From Cytobacillus suaedae (lineage in GTDB: Bacteria > Bacillota > Bacilli > Bacillales > Bacillaceae_L): 64,000 nt of DNA. How positions within the stretch are numbered: the stretch's first letter is position 1; each line of letters opens with the position of its first letter. The stretch is taken from assembly GCA_014960805.1 (NCBI GenBank), contig CP063163.1, positions 1,630,001 through 1,694,000 of the forward strand, written 5' to 3'. Positions 15,988-23,830 of the stretch are shown piece after piece. The notes under the pieces were generated by a model. It did not search any database and had not been told where the DNA came from. It worked only from the letters and a program-made list of their open reading frames with translations. Position numbers and translations under genes: made by a program.

Positions 15988-16053
15988 CCTTCTATAATTG
16001 AGAAGGACTATCATATAGGTAGTAAGATTACTAATAAAGGGATGTGGATTTAA

Positions 16054-16395
16054 ATGAAGCAAGCAAACCTACAAGAATTTATTGAATACAGTACTGAGAG
16101 ATTTACGAAAAGGATTATTTTTAAAGAAGGTGAGAGCACTGTTTTTGCCTTGAACTTTACATCCGGTCAAGCACTACCCACTCATAAACATCCAGGTACT
16201 AATGTATATCTATTAGTACTTAATGGCGGAGGAACATTTACGATTGATGGAAATGAACTAAAGGTAACTAAAGATGATGTTGTAGTATGCGGTGGAGAGT
16301 CAGACTTTTCTTTTGTTGCAGAAGGAGAAGAAAATACAAGTCTTTATGTGATGTTAAATAAAATTCCTGATGATAGATATGTGCAAAATGTATAA
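16054..16395 (+). CDS. Single-domain cupin protein
   Basis: A 113-residue cytoplasmic protein with both cupin motifs. PTHKHPGTNVYLLVLNG is motif 1 (metal-binding His-x-His); GNELKVTKDDVVVCGG belongs to motif 2 but without a clear second His. A strong redox- or Crp-type operator lies upstream, suggesting control by oxygen, NADH or carbon state. The ligand or reaction is unknown. Confidence 0.85.
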   Translation: MKQANLQEFIEYSTERFTKRIIFKEGESTVFALNFTSGQALPTHKHPGTNVYLLVLNGGGTFTIDGNELKVTKDDVVVCGGESDFSFVAEGEENTSLYVMLNKIPDDRYVQNV

Positions 16396-16405
16396 AAGTA
16401 ACGAT

Positions 16406-16443
16406 CAAGCAGTGACTTTTCTCTTAGAAGTTACTGCTTTTTT
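16406..16443 (+). terminator. Intrinsic terminator after the cupin gene
   Basis: AAGCAGTGACTT and the arm ending GTTACTGCTT form the stem; TTTTTT follows. Confidence 0.85.
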
Positions 16444-16450
16444 ATTTGTA

Positions 16451-16554
16451 TCGGTCAAGAAGAGTGTCATTTCGGTCAAATACAAATTATATTCGGTCAT
16501 TTACGAACGATATCGGTCTAACTAATATGGAATTCGGTCAACTAAGTCCTAAGA
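16451..16554. repeat. Short array: TCGGTCA every 20-21 bp (five copies)
   Basis: TCGGTCA (one copy TCGGTCT) starts at 16451, 16472, 16493, 16513 and 16534, so the spacing is 21, 21, 20 and 21. The bases between copies are not conserved. The array fills the spacer between a terminator and the DinB gene and does not encode protein. Confidence 0.8.
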
Positions 16555-16626
16555 TTAAAATCAAACAAGGAATTATCCGAAAATAGTAGAATTATAAACT
16601 CATGCGACGGCCTAAGGAGGAAATAC

Positions 16627-17097
16627 ATGAGAACCTTATTTGAATACAATTGGCAAGTAAGAAAAGATTGGATTGACTGGTGTAGGAAGCAGGCTCTTGA
16701 AGACTTACTTCGTAAACGTCACGGAGGAATGGGGAGCTTTTTACACACACTTATTCACATTATTGATGTTGAGTATAGTTGGATACGTGCTCTTCAAGGT
16801 GGGGCTGATTTTGAGTTGAATTTTAGCGAATATGAAACGCTTGATAAAATGATTGAACTTTCTTCGTCATTACATATAGAAGTTAAACATTATCTAGATC
16901 GTTGGAACGAATCCATGGAGAATGAAATGGTCTATGTATCTTGGAGTGATGTACCTTATAGAAAAGGAGAAATTTTAAGACATATTATCGCCCATGAGAT
17001 TCATCATATTGGTCAACTATCTGTGTGGGCAAGAGAACTAGGTCAGAAGCCTGTAACAGCGAACCTCATCGGGAGAAACTTGATGCCTCATAAGTAG
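16627..17097 (+). CDS. DinB-family four-helix protein
   Basis: The 156-residue protein carries the DinB metal-site histidines: HTLIHIIDVEYSW in the second helix and HIIAHEIHHIGQLSVW near the C-terminus. DinB/YfiT-type proteins are thiol- or metal-dependent four-helix bundles, often linked to bacillithiol transfer. AAGGAGG precedes the ATG. No partner gene is adjacent. Confidence 0.9.
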   Translation: MRTLFEYNWQVRKDWIDWCRKQALEDLLRKRHGGMGSFLHTLIHIIDVEYSWIRALQGGADFELNFSEYETLDKMIELSSSLHIEVKHYLDRWNESMENEMVYVSWSDVPYRKGEILRHIIAHEIHHIGQLSVWARELGQKPVTANLIGRNLMPHK

Positions 17098-17177
17098 TTG
17101 ATCTGTCATAACTAAGCATTAATTGACAGGATGCCCTTTTGAAGCAATGTTTAAGATAGAACTAAGGAGTGAGTCAT

Positions 17178-18041
17178 ATGGCTTGGGTTGAATCAATACA
17201 AAAAGCAATTAATTTTATCGAAGACAATTTAGTAGAAGAGCTGACAATTGAGCAGATTTCTAAGGAGGCAAATGCATCGGCTTTTCACTTTCAACGCACG
17301 TTTACTCTATTAACTGGGATATCGATTGGAGAATACGTAAGAAGACGCCGACTTACCCTAGCTGCTCAAGAACTAATAACCACTAGCTGTAAAGTGATTG
17401 ATGTCGCCTATAAATATGGTTATGACACTCCCGAGGCTTTTACAAAAGCTTTTCGTAGGCAGCACGGAATTGTGCCTAGTGAGGCGAGAAAGTTTGTTGG
17501 AAAGCTGACATTCTATGAGCGCCTGGTTATTCAGGTAACTTTGAAAGGAGCAGAACCAATGAAGTGTAATATAATAGAACGAAATTCATTTAGAGTAATA
17601 GGAAAAAAGCGAGAATTTTGCTTGCTAAATGGAGAAAATTTAACGGAAATCCCAAGAATGTGGGATGAAGTTAATTCAGATGGTACTAGTAGATTTCTAG
17701 CAAAATCAAATAATGGACAAATCAAAGGGATTCTTGGTGTTTGTGTGAATAAAAGGGATGGTAACTCAAACCAAGCTATGGACTATTGGGTAGCAACAGA
17801 ATATGTGGGTAACATACCTCAGGGATATGATAGCTTAGAGATCCCTACTTCGAAATGGGTGATCTTTGAAGTGCACGGTGCGATGCCAGATGCGATGCAA
17901 AACACATGGAAGCAAATCTTTTCGGAATGGTTTCCAACAAGTGGTTACCTACATGCCGGGACACCGGAATTTGAGATGTACACAGATGATGACCCCACAA
18001 GTCTTGATTGTTACTCCGAGATATGGATTCCTATAAAATAA
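17178..18041 (+). CDS. AraC-family regulator with GyrI-like effector domain
   Basis: About 287 residues. The ATG at 17178 is preferred over the GTG at 17169, which overlaps AAGGAG. The N-terminal 105 residues hold two helix-turn-helix motifs (LTIEQISKEANASAFHFQRTF and VIDVAYKYGYDTPEAFTKAFRRQHG). The C-terminal part (130-287) is a GyrI/Rob-type ligand-binding fold ending DCYSEIWIPIK. Such regulators sense small hydrophobic compounds. The convergent EamA transporter may or may not be a target. Confidence 0.92.
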   Translation: MAWVESIQKAINFIEDNLVEELTIEQISKEANASAFHFQRTFTLLTGISIGEYVRRRRLTLAAQELITTSCKVIDVAYKYGYDTPEAFTKAFRRQHGIVPSEARKFVGKLTFYERLVIQVTLKGAEPMKCNIIERNSFRVIGKKREFCLLNGENLTEIPRMWDEVNSDGTSRFLAKSNNGQIKGILGVCVNKRDGNSNQAMDYWVATEYVGNIPQGYDSLEIPTSKWVIFEVHGAMPDAMQNTWKQIFSEWFPTSGYLHAGTPEFEMYTDDDPTSLDCYSEIWIPIK

Positions 18042-18049
18042 AAAGAGAA

Positions 18050-18086
18050 ATCCCCTCCTGAGTTTAACTAACTCTGAGGGGCTTTT
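18050..18086. terminator. Bidirectional terminator, AraC gene/EamA gene
   Basis: CCCCTCCTGAGTT pairs with AACTCTGAGGGG, with A-rich and T-rich flanks. The minus-strand EamA stop codon lies inside the hairpin. Confidence 0.85.
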
Positions 18087-19026
18087 TACGTTTACTCTTG
18101 TTTTGGACTTGAGAAGTAGTGGCAGGGGATTTTTTAGAAAAGGCTAGTAGTACAATCATTCCAAAAATAAATGCCGTTCCGATCCATTGATAAAAACCAT
18201 ACGGTTCATGTAACCAAATCACTGTTGTTAGAACAGCAGCAAGTGGTTCAATACTACTTAATAAGCTTGTTTCTTTTGGAGAAAGACTTTGTAGACTTTC
18301 GATGTAAAACCAAAAGGCGATCATTGTTCCAAAAACAATCACAAAAGTAAGATATAAATAAGCCTCCACTGTTAAACTAGTATAATCCATTTTCCATGGT
18401 GGGTGGATGAAACTTAAGGCTATTCCGCCAACAATCATGGCCCAGCCTACGATAACTAGTGAATCAAATTGTTTCAGCAATGGTACAGCATATAACGTAT
18501 AAAAGGCTAATGCAATTCCTGATAGAAGCCCCCAAATAATGGCTATTGTTGGGACAGATAGTTGAGAAAGTGAACCATTCGTTAATAGAAAAAAACAGCC
18601 AACAATGGCAAGGGTAACTGTGATAATATCGATTTTTGTTAAAGTGGTAAGCTTACGTAAAACCAAGTAGATAATAACCATTGCCGGAGCTGTATATTGT
18701 AGTAAGGTTGCAACAGCTGCGTTTCCATGATGGATGGAAGCCATATAGGTGTACTGCACTGCAAGCATCCCGAGTAACCCAAAAATGATTAATTGAATGG
18801 CTACCCTTTTAATCTTCCAAACTCCTAAAATTTGTGTTCGGTCCTTTATAAAAAATTGAACAGCTAAGAGTAATACACCGGCAATAAGTAATCTCATGGT
18901 AACGAGCCAATTTATATCAACTGAGTATTCCTGGAAAAGCTTTTGTGCAACAGTGCCACATATTCCCCAAAATAAAGATCCTGTAATTACGAGAAACAAA
19001 CCAGTCTTTCTTGAAGGTTTTTTCAT
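18064..19026 (-). CDS. EamA/DMT-family transporter
   Basis: About 320 residues with ten predicted membrane helices in two EamA repeats ([20 protein letters not shown] at the start; [18 protein letters not shown] at the start of repeat two). The ATG at 19026 follows GGAG; the longer frame contains the ribosome site. A lysine/arginine-rich tail is cytoplasmic. Members export amino acids or metabolites; the substrate cannot be told. Confidence 0.9.
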   Translation of the reverse strand: MKKPSRKTGLFLVITGSLFWGICGTVAQKLFQEYSVDINWLVTMRLLIAGVLLLAVQFFIKDRTQILGVWKIKRVAIQLIIFGLLGMLAVQYTYMASIHHGNAAVATLLQYTAPAMVIIYLVLRKLTTLTKIDIITVTLAIVGCFFLLTNGSLSQLSVPTIAIIWGLLSGIALAFYTLYAVPLLKQFDSLVIVGWAMIVGGIALSFIHPPWKMDYTSLTVEAYLYLTFVIVFGTMIAFWFYIESLQSLSPKETSLLSSIEPLAAVLTTVIWLHEPYGFYQWIGTAFIFGMIVLLAFSKKSPATTSQVQNKSKRKKPLRVS

Positions 19027-19152
19027 GAATCTTTCTCCGTTCAAAAATAATGTAATAGTGTTATAATAATCGAAATATCAGTTTACGTATAGATGATTAT
19101 GTAAAAATATGGTTGGTGAATTATAATCTATATTCTTGGAGGAAGGTTACGA

Positions 19153-19512
19153 ATGGAAAAAGTAAATATCAATGAAAAGTTCTCTCTTTTTAATGAGCAT
19201 TGGAGCCCTAAAATTGCTGGGGAAATCAACGATACACATGTCAAATTTGCAAAATTAAAAGGAGAATTTATTTGGCACCGTCATGAACATGAAGATGAGA
19301 TGTTTTTGGTAGTAAAAGGGACTTTGCTCCTGAAATTTAGAGATAAAGATGTTTGGGTTAATGAAGGAGAATTTATCATTGTACCAAAAGGAGTAGACCA
19401 TTTGCCGGTAGCAGAAGAGGAAGTTCACGTACTTTTACTTGAGCCTAAATCTACTCTAAATACGGGAGACCAAGTCAATGAAAGAACAGTTGCTGAACTT
19501 GATTCAATCTAA
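19153..19512 (+). CDS. Cupin domain protein
   Basis: The 119-residue protein shows full cupin motifs: FIWHRHEHEDEMFLVVKG (two His, Glu) and GEFIIVPKGVDHLPVAEE (third His), so metal binding is likely. Strong GGAGGAAGG site. The DUF4440 gene begins within 20 bases, making a two-gene unit. The substrate is unknown. Confidence 0.9.
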   Translation: MEKVNINEKFSLFNEHWSPKIAGEINDTHVKFAKLKGEFIWHRHEHEDEMFLVVKGTLLLKFRDKDVWVNEGEFIIVPKGVDHLPVAEEEVHVLLLEPKSTLNTGDQVNERTVAELDSI

Positions 19513-19530
19513 TAAGAAGAGGTGAGACGT

Positions 19531-19905
19531 ATGGAGGAAGAATTGAAAGCTCATCTAAAAGATTTAGAGGAACGACATACGAGTATAGAAATTCGTAAGA
19601 GTAGGGAAGAGCTTGATAAAATATTAGCGGATGAGTTTTTTGAGATTGGAAGTTCAGGGTATATGTTTACTAAACAAGAATGCCTTGATACGGGTGTTGT
19701 TTTAACTGAGATGACTCTACATAATTATGAAATCTATCCCTTAGCTGATGGCGTAGTACTATCAACCTATTATATTCGAGATGAGACGAGAGATAGAAAT
19801 ACGTTACGTAGCTCCATCTGGAAGATGATTGATGGTAGGTGGCAGTTATATTTCCATCAAGGTACGATCACACCACTAGAATTACATGAAATACTTATGA
19901 AATAA
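19531..19905 (+). CDS. DUF4440/SnoaL-like protein
   Basis: About 124 residues of the NTF2-like fold: an N-terminal helix (LKAHLKDLEERHTS), FFEIGSSGYMFTKQE, then alternating strands ending SSIWKMIDGRWQLYFHQG, the usual DUF4440 C-terminal strand. The ATG at 19531 follows GAGGTGA. Likely a small ligand-binding or isomerase-type protein, co-transcribed with the cupin. Confidence 0.82.
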   Translation: MEEELKAHLKDLEERHTSIEIRKSREELDKILADEFFEIGSSGYMFTKQECLDTGVVLTEMTLHNYEIYPLADGVVLSTYYIRDETRDRNTLRSSIWKMIDGRWQLYFHQGTITPLELHEILMK

Positions 19906-19907
19906 AA

Positions 19908-19945
19908 ATGACGCTTGGGTAAGATGTTTATTCCCAAGCGTTGTT
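19908..19945 (+). terminator. Intrinsic terminator after the cupin-DUF4440 pair
   Basis: AACGCTTGGG-type stem (ACGCTTGGG/CCCAAGCGT), followed by a T-rich stretch; it separates convergent genes. Confidence 0.75.
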
Positions 19946-19952
19946 CTCTTTC

Positions 19953-20849
19953 TTATTTTTTTGGCTCGAACATGTGAAACTTTAATCCAAATGAATCTTC
20001 TATCATCACACTTTTTGCTGAATATTCTTTTGTGATTAGACAGCCGTTATCTAATAGTAGGTTTTTCACTGTTTCAATCTCTTCAACTGCAAATTCAAAG
20101 TGAACGTTGTTTTCTGGATTATTTTCAATAAAGAAAGTAGTTCCACTCATTGTAAATTTAGTTTCATTTTCAAAGATTTGTTCGACCTTCATCCCTATGA
20201 CTTCCTTGTAAAAAGCAAGCGCATTTTCATAATCCTTCACGCCAATGGCAATATTGTTCGTGAGCTGAAAAGGTGATTGGTTGTTTAGTTCTCTCTTTGT
20301 TTGAACTCCTTCAGAACCCGATGGTAAAAGGTCAAATAAATGCCAAGGAACACAATAATCATCACCAGGTCCAAAGAAAGCTTGAGTGTAAAGGTAAATG
20401 TTATTATTCTCATCTTTTCGGAATATCGAAACACCAGGGTAATGTTTTTTCTCAATAATGAAGCCTACATCTTCAGTAAATAAATTCTCTTTTACTGATA
20501 TCATCGGAAATTGCCACTTTCGTTCAGCTGCAAAATCTTCTTGAACAGAAGGTTCATCTGGAGACGCTAGGACGAACCCGGCTTTTGCAACTAAATGATG
20601 ATATACTCCATTAAATCCATCAGCCCACATTGTACAGTAAGAACAGCTTCTACCCATGTTATGAATGACAAATAATTCATTTTTATCACCAAACAAATCG
20701 AGTAATGTCGTTTGTTGCTTTGAAGATGTAACAAATTCATAATTTGGAACTAATCTTTCTCCAACAGACTTTCGTAAATCTAAAAGCTGCTTCTTTTTTT
20801 GCAATATCTCTTGTTCAAGTGCATTTATCTGTTCCTGAATCGTTGTCAT
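19953..20849 (-). CDS. DUF899 (thioredoxin-like)-VOC fusion protein
   Basis: About 298 residues. The N-terminal 190 residues are a DUF899 thioredoxin-fold domain: coiled start, NYEFVTS, then VIHNMGRSCSYCTMWADGFNG with a CxxC-like SCSYC centre and SPDEPSVQEDFAAERKW. Residues about 200-298 form one VOC/glyoxalase unit (NNIAIGVKDYENALAFYKEVIGM to FGLKFHMFEP). The ATG at 20849 follows AAGGGG. The combination suggests a thiol- or metal-dependent detoxification enzyme; the reaction is unknown. Confidence 0.85.
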   Translation of the reverse strand: MTTIQEQINALEQEILQKKKQLLDLRKSVGERLVPNYEFVTSSKQQTTLLDLFGDKNELFVIHNMGRSCSYCTMWADGFNGVYHHLVAKAGFVLASPDEPSVQEDFAAERKWQFPMISVKENLFTEDVGFIIEKKHYPGVSIFRKDENNNIYLYTQAFFGPGDDYCVPWHLFDLLPSGSEGVQTKRELNNQSPFQLTNNIAIGVKDYENALAFYKEVIGMKVEQIFENETKFTMSGTTFFIENNPENNVHFEFAVEEIETVKNLLLDNGCLITKEYSAKSVMIEDSFGLKFHMFEPKK

Positions 20850-20901
20850 TACATTCAACCCCTTAAGCGTGAGTACTTTATTGATTCAACGCTTTAGGTT
20901 A

Positions 20902-22098
20902 TTATTCCTTTATTAGAATTTGAACAAACTCTTGAACATTCATCACACCAAGATTTCCTGCTTTACGTTTTCGAATGGCAATTGATTTGTCAGCCAACTC
21001 TTTATCACCAATGACCACCATGTAAGGAATTTTTTTTAGTTCAGCTTCTCGAATTTTTAACCCGAATTTTTCATCACGGTCGTCCAACTCAATGCGTATA
21101 CCAGCAGATAACAATTGTTCCTCAATTTCTCTTGCATATGAATGGTGAACCTCAGCGATTGGTACTATTTTTGCTTGAACAGGAGCTAGCCAAACAGGGA
21201 ATTCACCAGCAAAGTGTTCGATTAAGATGGCCATGAATCTTTCAATTGAACCATAGATTGCTCTATGAATGATAATCGGACGATGTGGCTTGTTATCCTC
21301 ACCAATGTAACTACAGTCAAATTTTTCAGGCATTTGGAAGTCGAGTTGAACAGTTCCACATTGCCAGCTACGTCCTAAAGAGTCTAAAATGTGAAAATCA
21401 ATCTTTGGACCATAAAACGCACCATCACCTGGGTTAATAACAAAATCAATTTTCTTTGAATTTAAAACGGCCTCTAGAGATTGTTCCGCTTTGTCCCATA
21501 GTTCCTCTGATCCCATAAAGTTTTCTGGACGAGTGGAAAGTTCAATTTTATAGCTGAATCCGAACTCTGAGTAAATCTCATTAATTAATTCCAGGACTTT
21601 ATCAATTTCAGATTCAATTTGGTCTTCTCGAACAAATAGGTGAGCATCGTCTTGAGTAAAGGATCGAACACGCAATAGTCCGTTTAACGACCCTGAAAGC
21701 TCATGTCTGTGAACTAACCCTAACTCGGCAAATCGAACAGGAAGCTCTCGATAGCTTCTTCGTTTACTGTTGAATAGTAAAACTGCACCAGGACAATTCA
21801 TTGGTTTGATTGCATAATTTTGATCGTCAACATTTGAGAAATACATGTTTTCATGATAATGATCCCAATGTCCTGACTGTTCCCAAAGCTCCTGTTTCAT
21901 CATGATGGGAGTTTTGATTTCTTGATAACCAGCTTTTTGATGTTTTTTTCTCCATAAGTTTTCTAACTCATTACGAATAATCATTCCTTTTGGTAGGAAA
22001 AATGGCATTCCTGGTGCCTCTTCCATCGACATAAATAATTCTAGTTCCTGACCTAATACACGGTGATTACGTTTTTCTACTTCAACTTCATATGACAT
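20902..22098 (-). CDS. Threonyl-tRNA synthetase lacking TGS and editing domains
   Basis: This 398-residue protein begins at the class II catalytic core (NHRVLGQELELF) and runs through motif 1, motif 2, motif 3 (HRAIYGSIERF) and a C-terminal anticodon-binding domain. The zinc/threonine ligands are present: Cys in PMNCPGA, His in DDAHLF, His in IIIHRA. Full-length bacterial ThrRS has about 640 residues with TGS and editing domains, both missing here. GGAGG precedes the ATG. It is likely charging-competent but unable to clear Ser-tRNA(Thr) by itself. Two T-box leaders control it. Confidence 0.92.
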   Translation of the reverse strand: MSYEVEVEKRNHRVLGQELELFMSMEEAPGMPFFLPKGMIIRNELENLWRKKHQKAGYQEIKTPIMMKQELWEQSGHWDHYHENMYFSNVDDQNYAIKPMNCPGAVLLFNSKRRSYRELPVRFAELGLVHRHELSGSLNGLLRVRSFTQDDAHLFVREDQIESEIDKVLELINEIYSEFGFSYKIELSTRPENFMGSEELWDKAEQSLEAVLNSKKIDFVINPGDGAFYGPKIDFHILDSLGRSWQCGTVQLDFQMPEKFDCSYIGEDNKPHRPIIIHRAIYGSIERFMAILIEHFAGEFPVWLAPVQAKIVPIAEVHHSYAREIEEQLLSAGIRIELDDRDEKFGLKIREAELKKIPYMVVIGDKELADKSIAIRKRKAGNLGVMNVQEFVQILIKE

Positions 22099-22136
22099 GT
22101 TACTTCCTCCTAAAGTTTAATTAAAAATTTGAATAA

Positions 22137-22392
22137 AAAAACGCACTCATCCCAAGCAAAGGGACGAGTGCGGTCGTGGTGCCACCCTAATTCCGTACGA
22201 CACATAATTGTGTTAGTACGCTCATAATGGATAACGGGGTTAATCCCGAATATGGTTTCATGCAGTTTGCTTGCAATTCCCCATAAATGCTCGAAGGTGG
22301 TAAATCAAATGGTATCTTTAAGGGCTTTCAGTCGGTGACCCTATTCTCTGTAAAAGATGTGATCAAGTGATTCATGTCCTTTTCATAGCAAG
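22137..22392 (-). promoter_or_regulatory. T-box riboswitch, gene-proximal copy (threonine)
   Basis: The minus-strand leader carries AGGGTGGCACCACG (22175-22188), the T-box sequence that pairs with the uncharged tRNA end, followed by a strong terminator (CGCACTCGTCCC/GGGATGAGTGCG, then T run). Upstream, a TTTACCACC segment in the stem I region offers ACC, a Thr codon, as specifier. Confidence 0.95.
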
Positions 22393-22417
22393 TTTTATTT
22401 AGTTTTTTGAAAATAAA

Positions 22418-22674
22418 AAAACGCACTCATCCCTAAACAAGGGACGAGTGCGGTCGTGGTGCCACCCTAATTCCGTACGGACACATAAAAGGTCAATACG
22501 CTCATAATGGATAACGGGGTTAATCCCGAATATGGTTTCATGTAATACGAATACGATTCCCCATATTTGCTCAAAGGTGGTAAATCAAACGTGTCTCTTT
22601 TAAGGGCTTTCAGCCGATGACCCTGTTCTCTGGAAAAGATTCTAACGTATAATTCGTGTCCTTTTCAAAGCATA
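22418..22674 (-). promoter_or_regulatory. T-box riboswitch, promoter-proximal copy (threonine)
   Basis: A near-duplicate of the proximal T-box: the same AGGGTGGCACCACG (22455-22468), the same CGCACTCGTCCC terminator arm, and the same TTTACCACC specifier region. Stem I sequence is more diverged than the antiterminator half. Confidence 0.95.
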
Positions 22675-22704
22675 AGTAAATTATAGTTTAATTTGTTAAG
22701 TTGG

Positions 22705-22734
22705 ATTATAGTGTATCCAATTCCTGTTCGTCAA
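22705..22734 (-). promoter_or_regulatory. Sigma-A-type promoter of the T-box/ThrRS transcript
   Basis: On the minus strand TTGACG (22729-22734) and TATAAT (22705-22710) are separated by 18 bases, about 30 bases upstream of the first T-box. Confidence 0.75.
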
Positions 22735-22760
22735 TACCCAATTTTAAAATTAGGATTTTT

Positions 22761-23216
22761 TTATTTTTGCTCTGTTCGTTGTTTTCCTTCTTCAGTAACA
22801 GCAAAGGTTCGTACCATCTTTTTGATTTTATCAGGCTTTCTAAAACGTAACGCAGACCAATCTTCATCAATGGCGACCTGTCTAACAGGCTCATATCCCT
22901 CTGATGCTAAGAGTCCTGCAACTGTTTCCCGGCTACAGTCTGAACCTTTGTAAGTTTTCGAAGACTTCTTAGGGTAACAAAGCCACAATAAGCCATCTTC
23001 TACTAAATAATCTACAGCATTACGGGATGCAGTTCGTATTTCCTCATTGGAAGTGCCGAATACCTGAATAAAATGATAGCTTTCTGCAAGTTGCTCTGTA
23101 TGTACTTCGCCTTCAAAAGCCTTCATAACCTCTTGATATGAGGTAGGTGCGTTAAGTATTAAGACAGGTTGTCCCTGATCTTTATAGTTTAATTTTTTTA
23201 AGATTTCTAATGCCAT
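22761..23216 (-). CDS. Conserved soluble protein (DUF3052-like)
   Basis: A 151-residue cytoplasmic protein. VDYLVEDGLLWLCYPKKSSK followed by DEDWSALRFRKPDKIKK recalls DUF3052-type proteins (short alpha/beta, unknown function). The similarity is recalled by eye and is weak. It stands alone, on the same strand as the ThrRS unit but with its own end before the ThrRS promoter. Confidence 0.6.
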   Translation of the reverse strand: MALEILKKLNYKDQGQPVLILNAPTSYQEVMKAFEGEVHTEQLAESYHFIQVFGTSNEEIRTASRNAVDYLVEDGLLWLCYPKKSSKTYKGSDCSRETVAGLLASEGYEPVRQVAIDEDWSALRFRKPDKIKKMVRTFAVTEEGKQRTEQK

Positions 23217-23328
23217 AAATAATCATTCTTCCTTTCGAGGGGGTCTTGTTTCAACTTTTTCCCAAAATTGGTATGTAGCCATACGTTTCTTATGTATAAT
23301 TAATACCATAAAATAAGGGGGAAAGAAA

Positions 23329-23679
23329 ATGGAAAAATACCTTTTACCGATTGCCATCGTGATTTTAAGTGCTGCAATCGTTTTTGCTGGATTACAGTTT
23401 GGGCAAGCAGATGAACAAAGCAGTCATAGCGGACAATTTAATAGCATGGACAAAGGATTAATGAGCATAGAGGAGACTGCAGAATATTTAAATTTGACAG
23501 TGGAAGAACTTGAGGCAATTATCCGCAAACAAGATTTAGAACGATCCACACTTGATTCTTTTGCAACGTATCAATTTATTCCTTACATAACAATCGAAGG
23601 AGAAATGCACTTTAGCAAATACCAACTAGAAGAATGGATTAAATATTCCTCCATCTCATGGGCGGTTATACAAGACTAG
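23329..23679 (+). CDS. Membrane-anchored helix-turn-helix-like protein
   Basis: The 116-residue protein has an N-terminal membrane anchor (LLPIAIVILSAAIVFAGLQF), a polar linker and an excisionase/MerR-like unit (MSIEETAEYLNLTVEELEAIIRKQ) followed by YITIEGEMHFSKYQLEEWI. The arrangement fits a DNA- or protein-binding domain tethered to the cell membrane. TATAAT at 23295-23300 may be its -10. GGGGGAAAG precedes the ATG. The function is unknown. Confidence 0.6.
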   Translation: MEKYLLPIAIVILSAAIVFAGLQFGQADEQSSHSGQFNSMDKGLMSIEETAEYLNLTVEELEAIIRKQDLERSTLDSFATYQFIPYITIEGEMHFSKYQLEEWIKYSSISWAVIQD

Positions 23680-23687
23680 AGAGAAAT

Positions 23688-23737
23688 GGGGCCTGACCCC
23701 CAGTGCGTTAAAGTGTTAACGTATCGGGGGCAGGCCC
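23688..23737. repeat. GC-rich palindromic repeat, copy 3
   Basis: GGGGCCTGACCCCC at the left and CGGGGGCAGGCCC at the right (one base lost compared with copy 2), with GTTAAAGTGTTAAC between. It lies eight bases after the preceding stop codon. Confidence 0.8.
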
Positions 23738-23830
23738 TAAAAATGTACTTTTCTAATATAAGATTATAAACTATAATAACTATGAAAGTTATTCGACAAT
23801 ATTCGCGAGAGTTTCAAGGAGAATACAAGG

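Noticed and set aside
22137-22674. Near-identical 250-bp direct repeats as a mobile element
   Set aside because: Both copies are complete T-box leaders on the same transcript; tandem T-boxes are known for thrZ-type genes.
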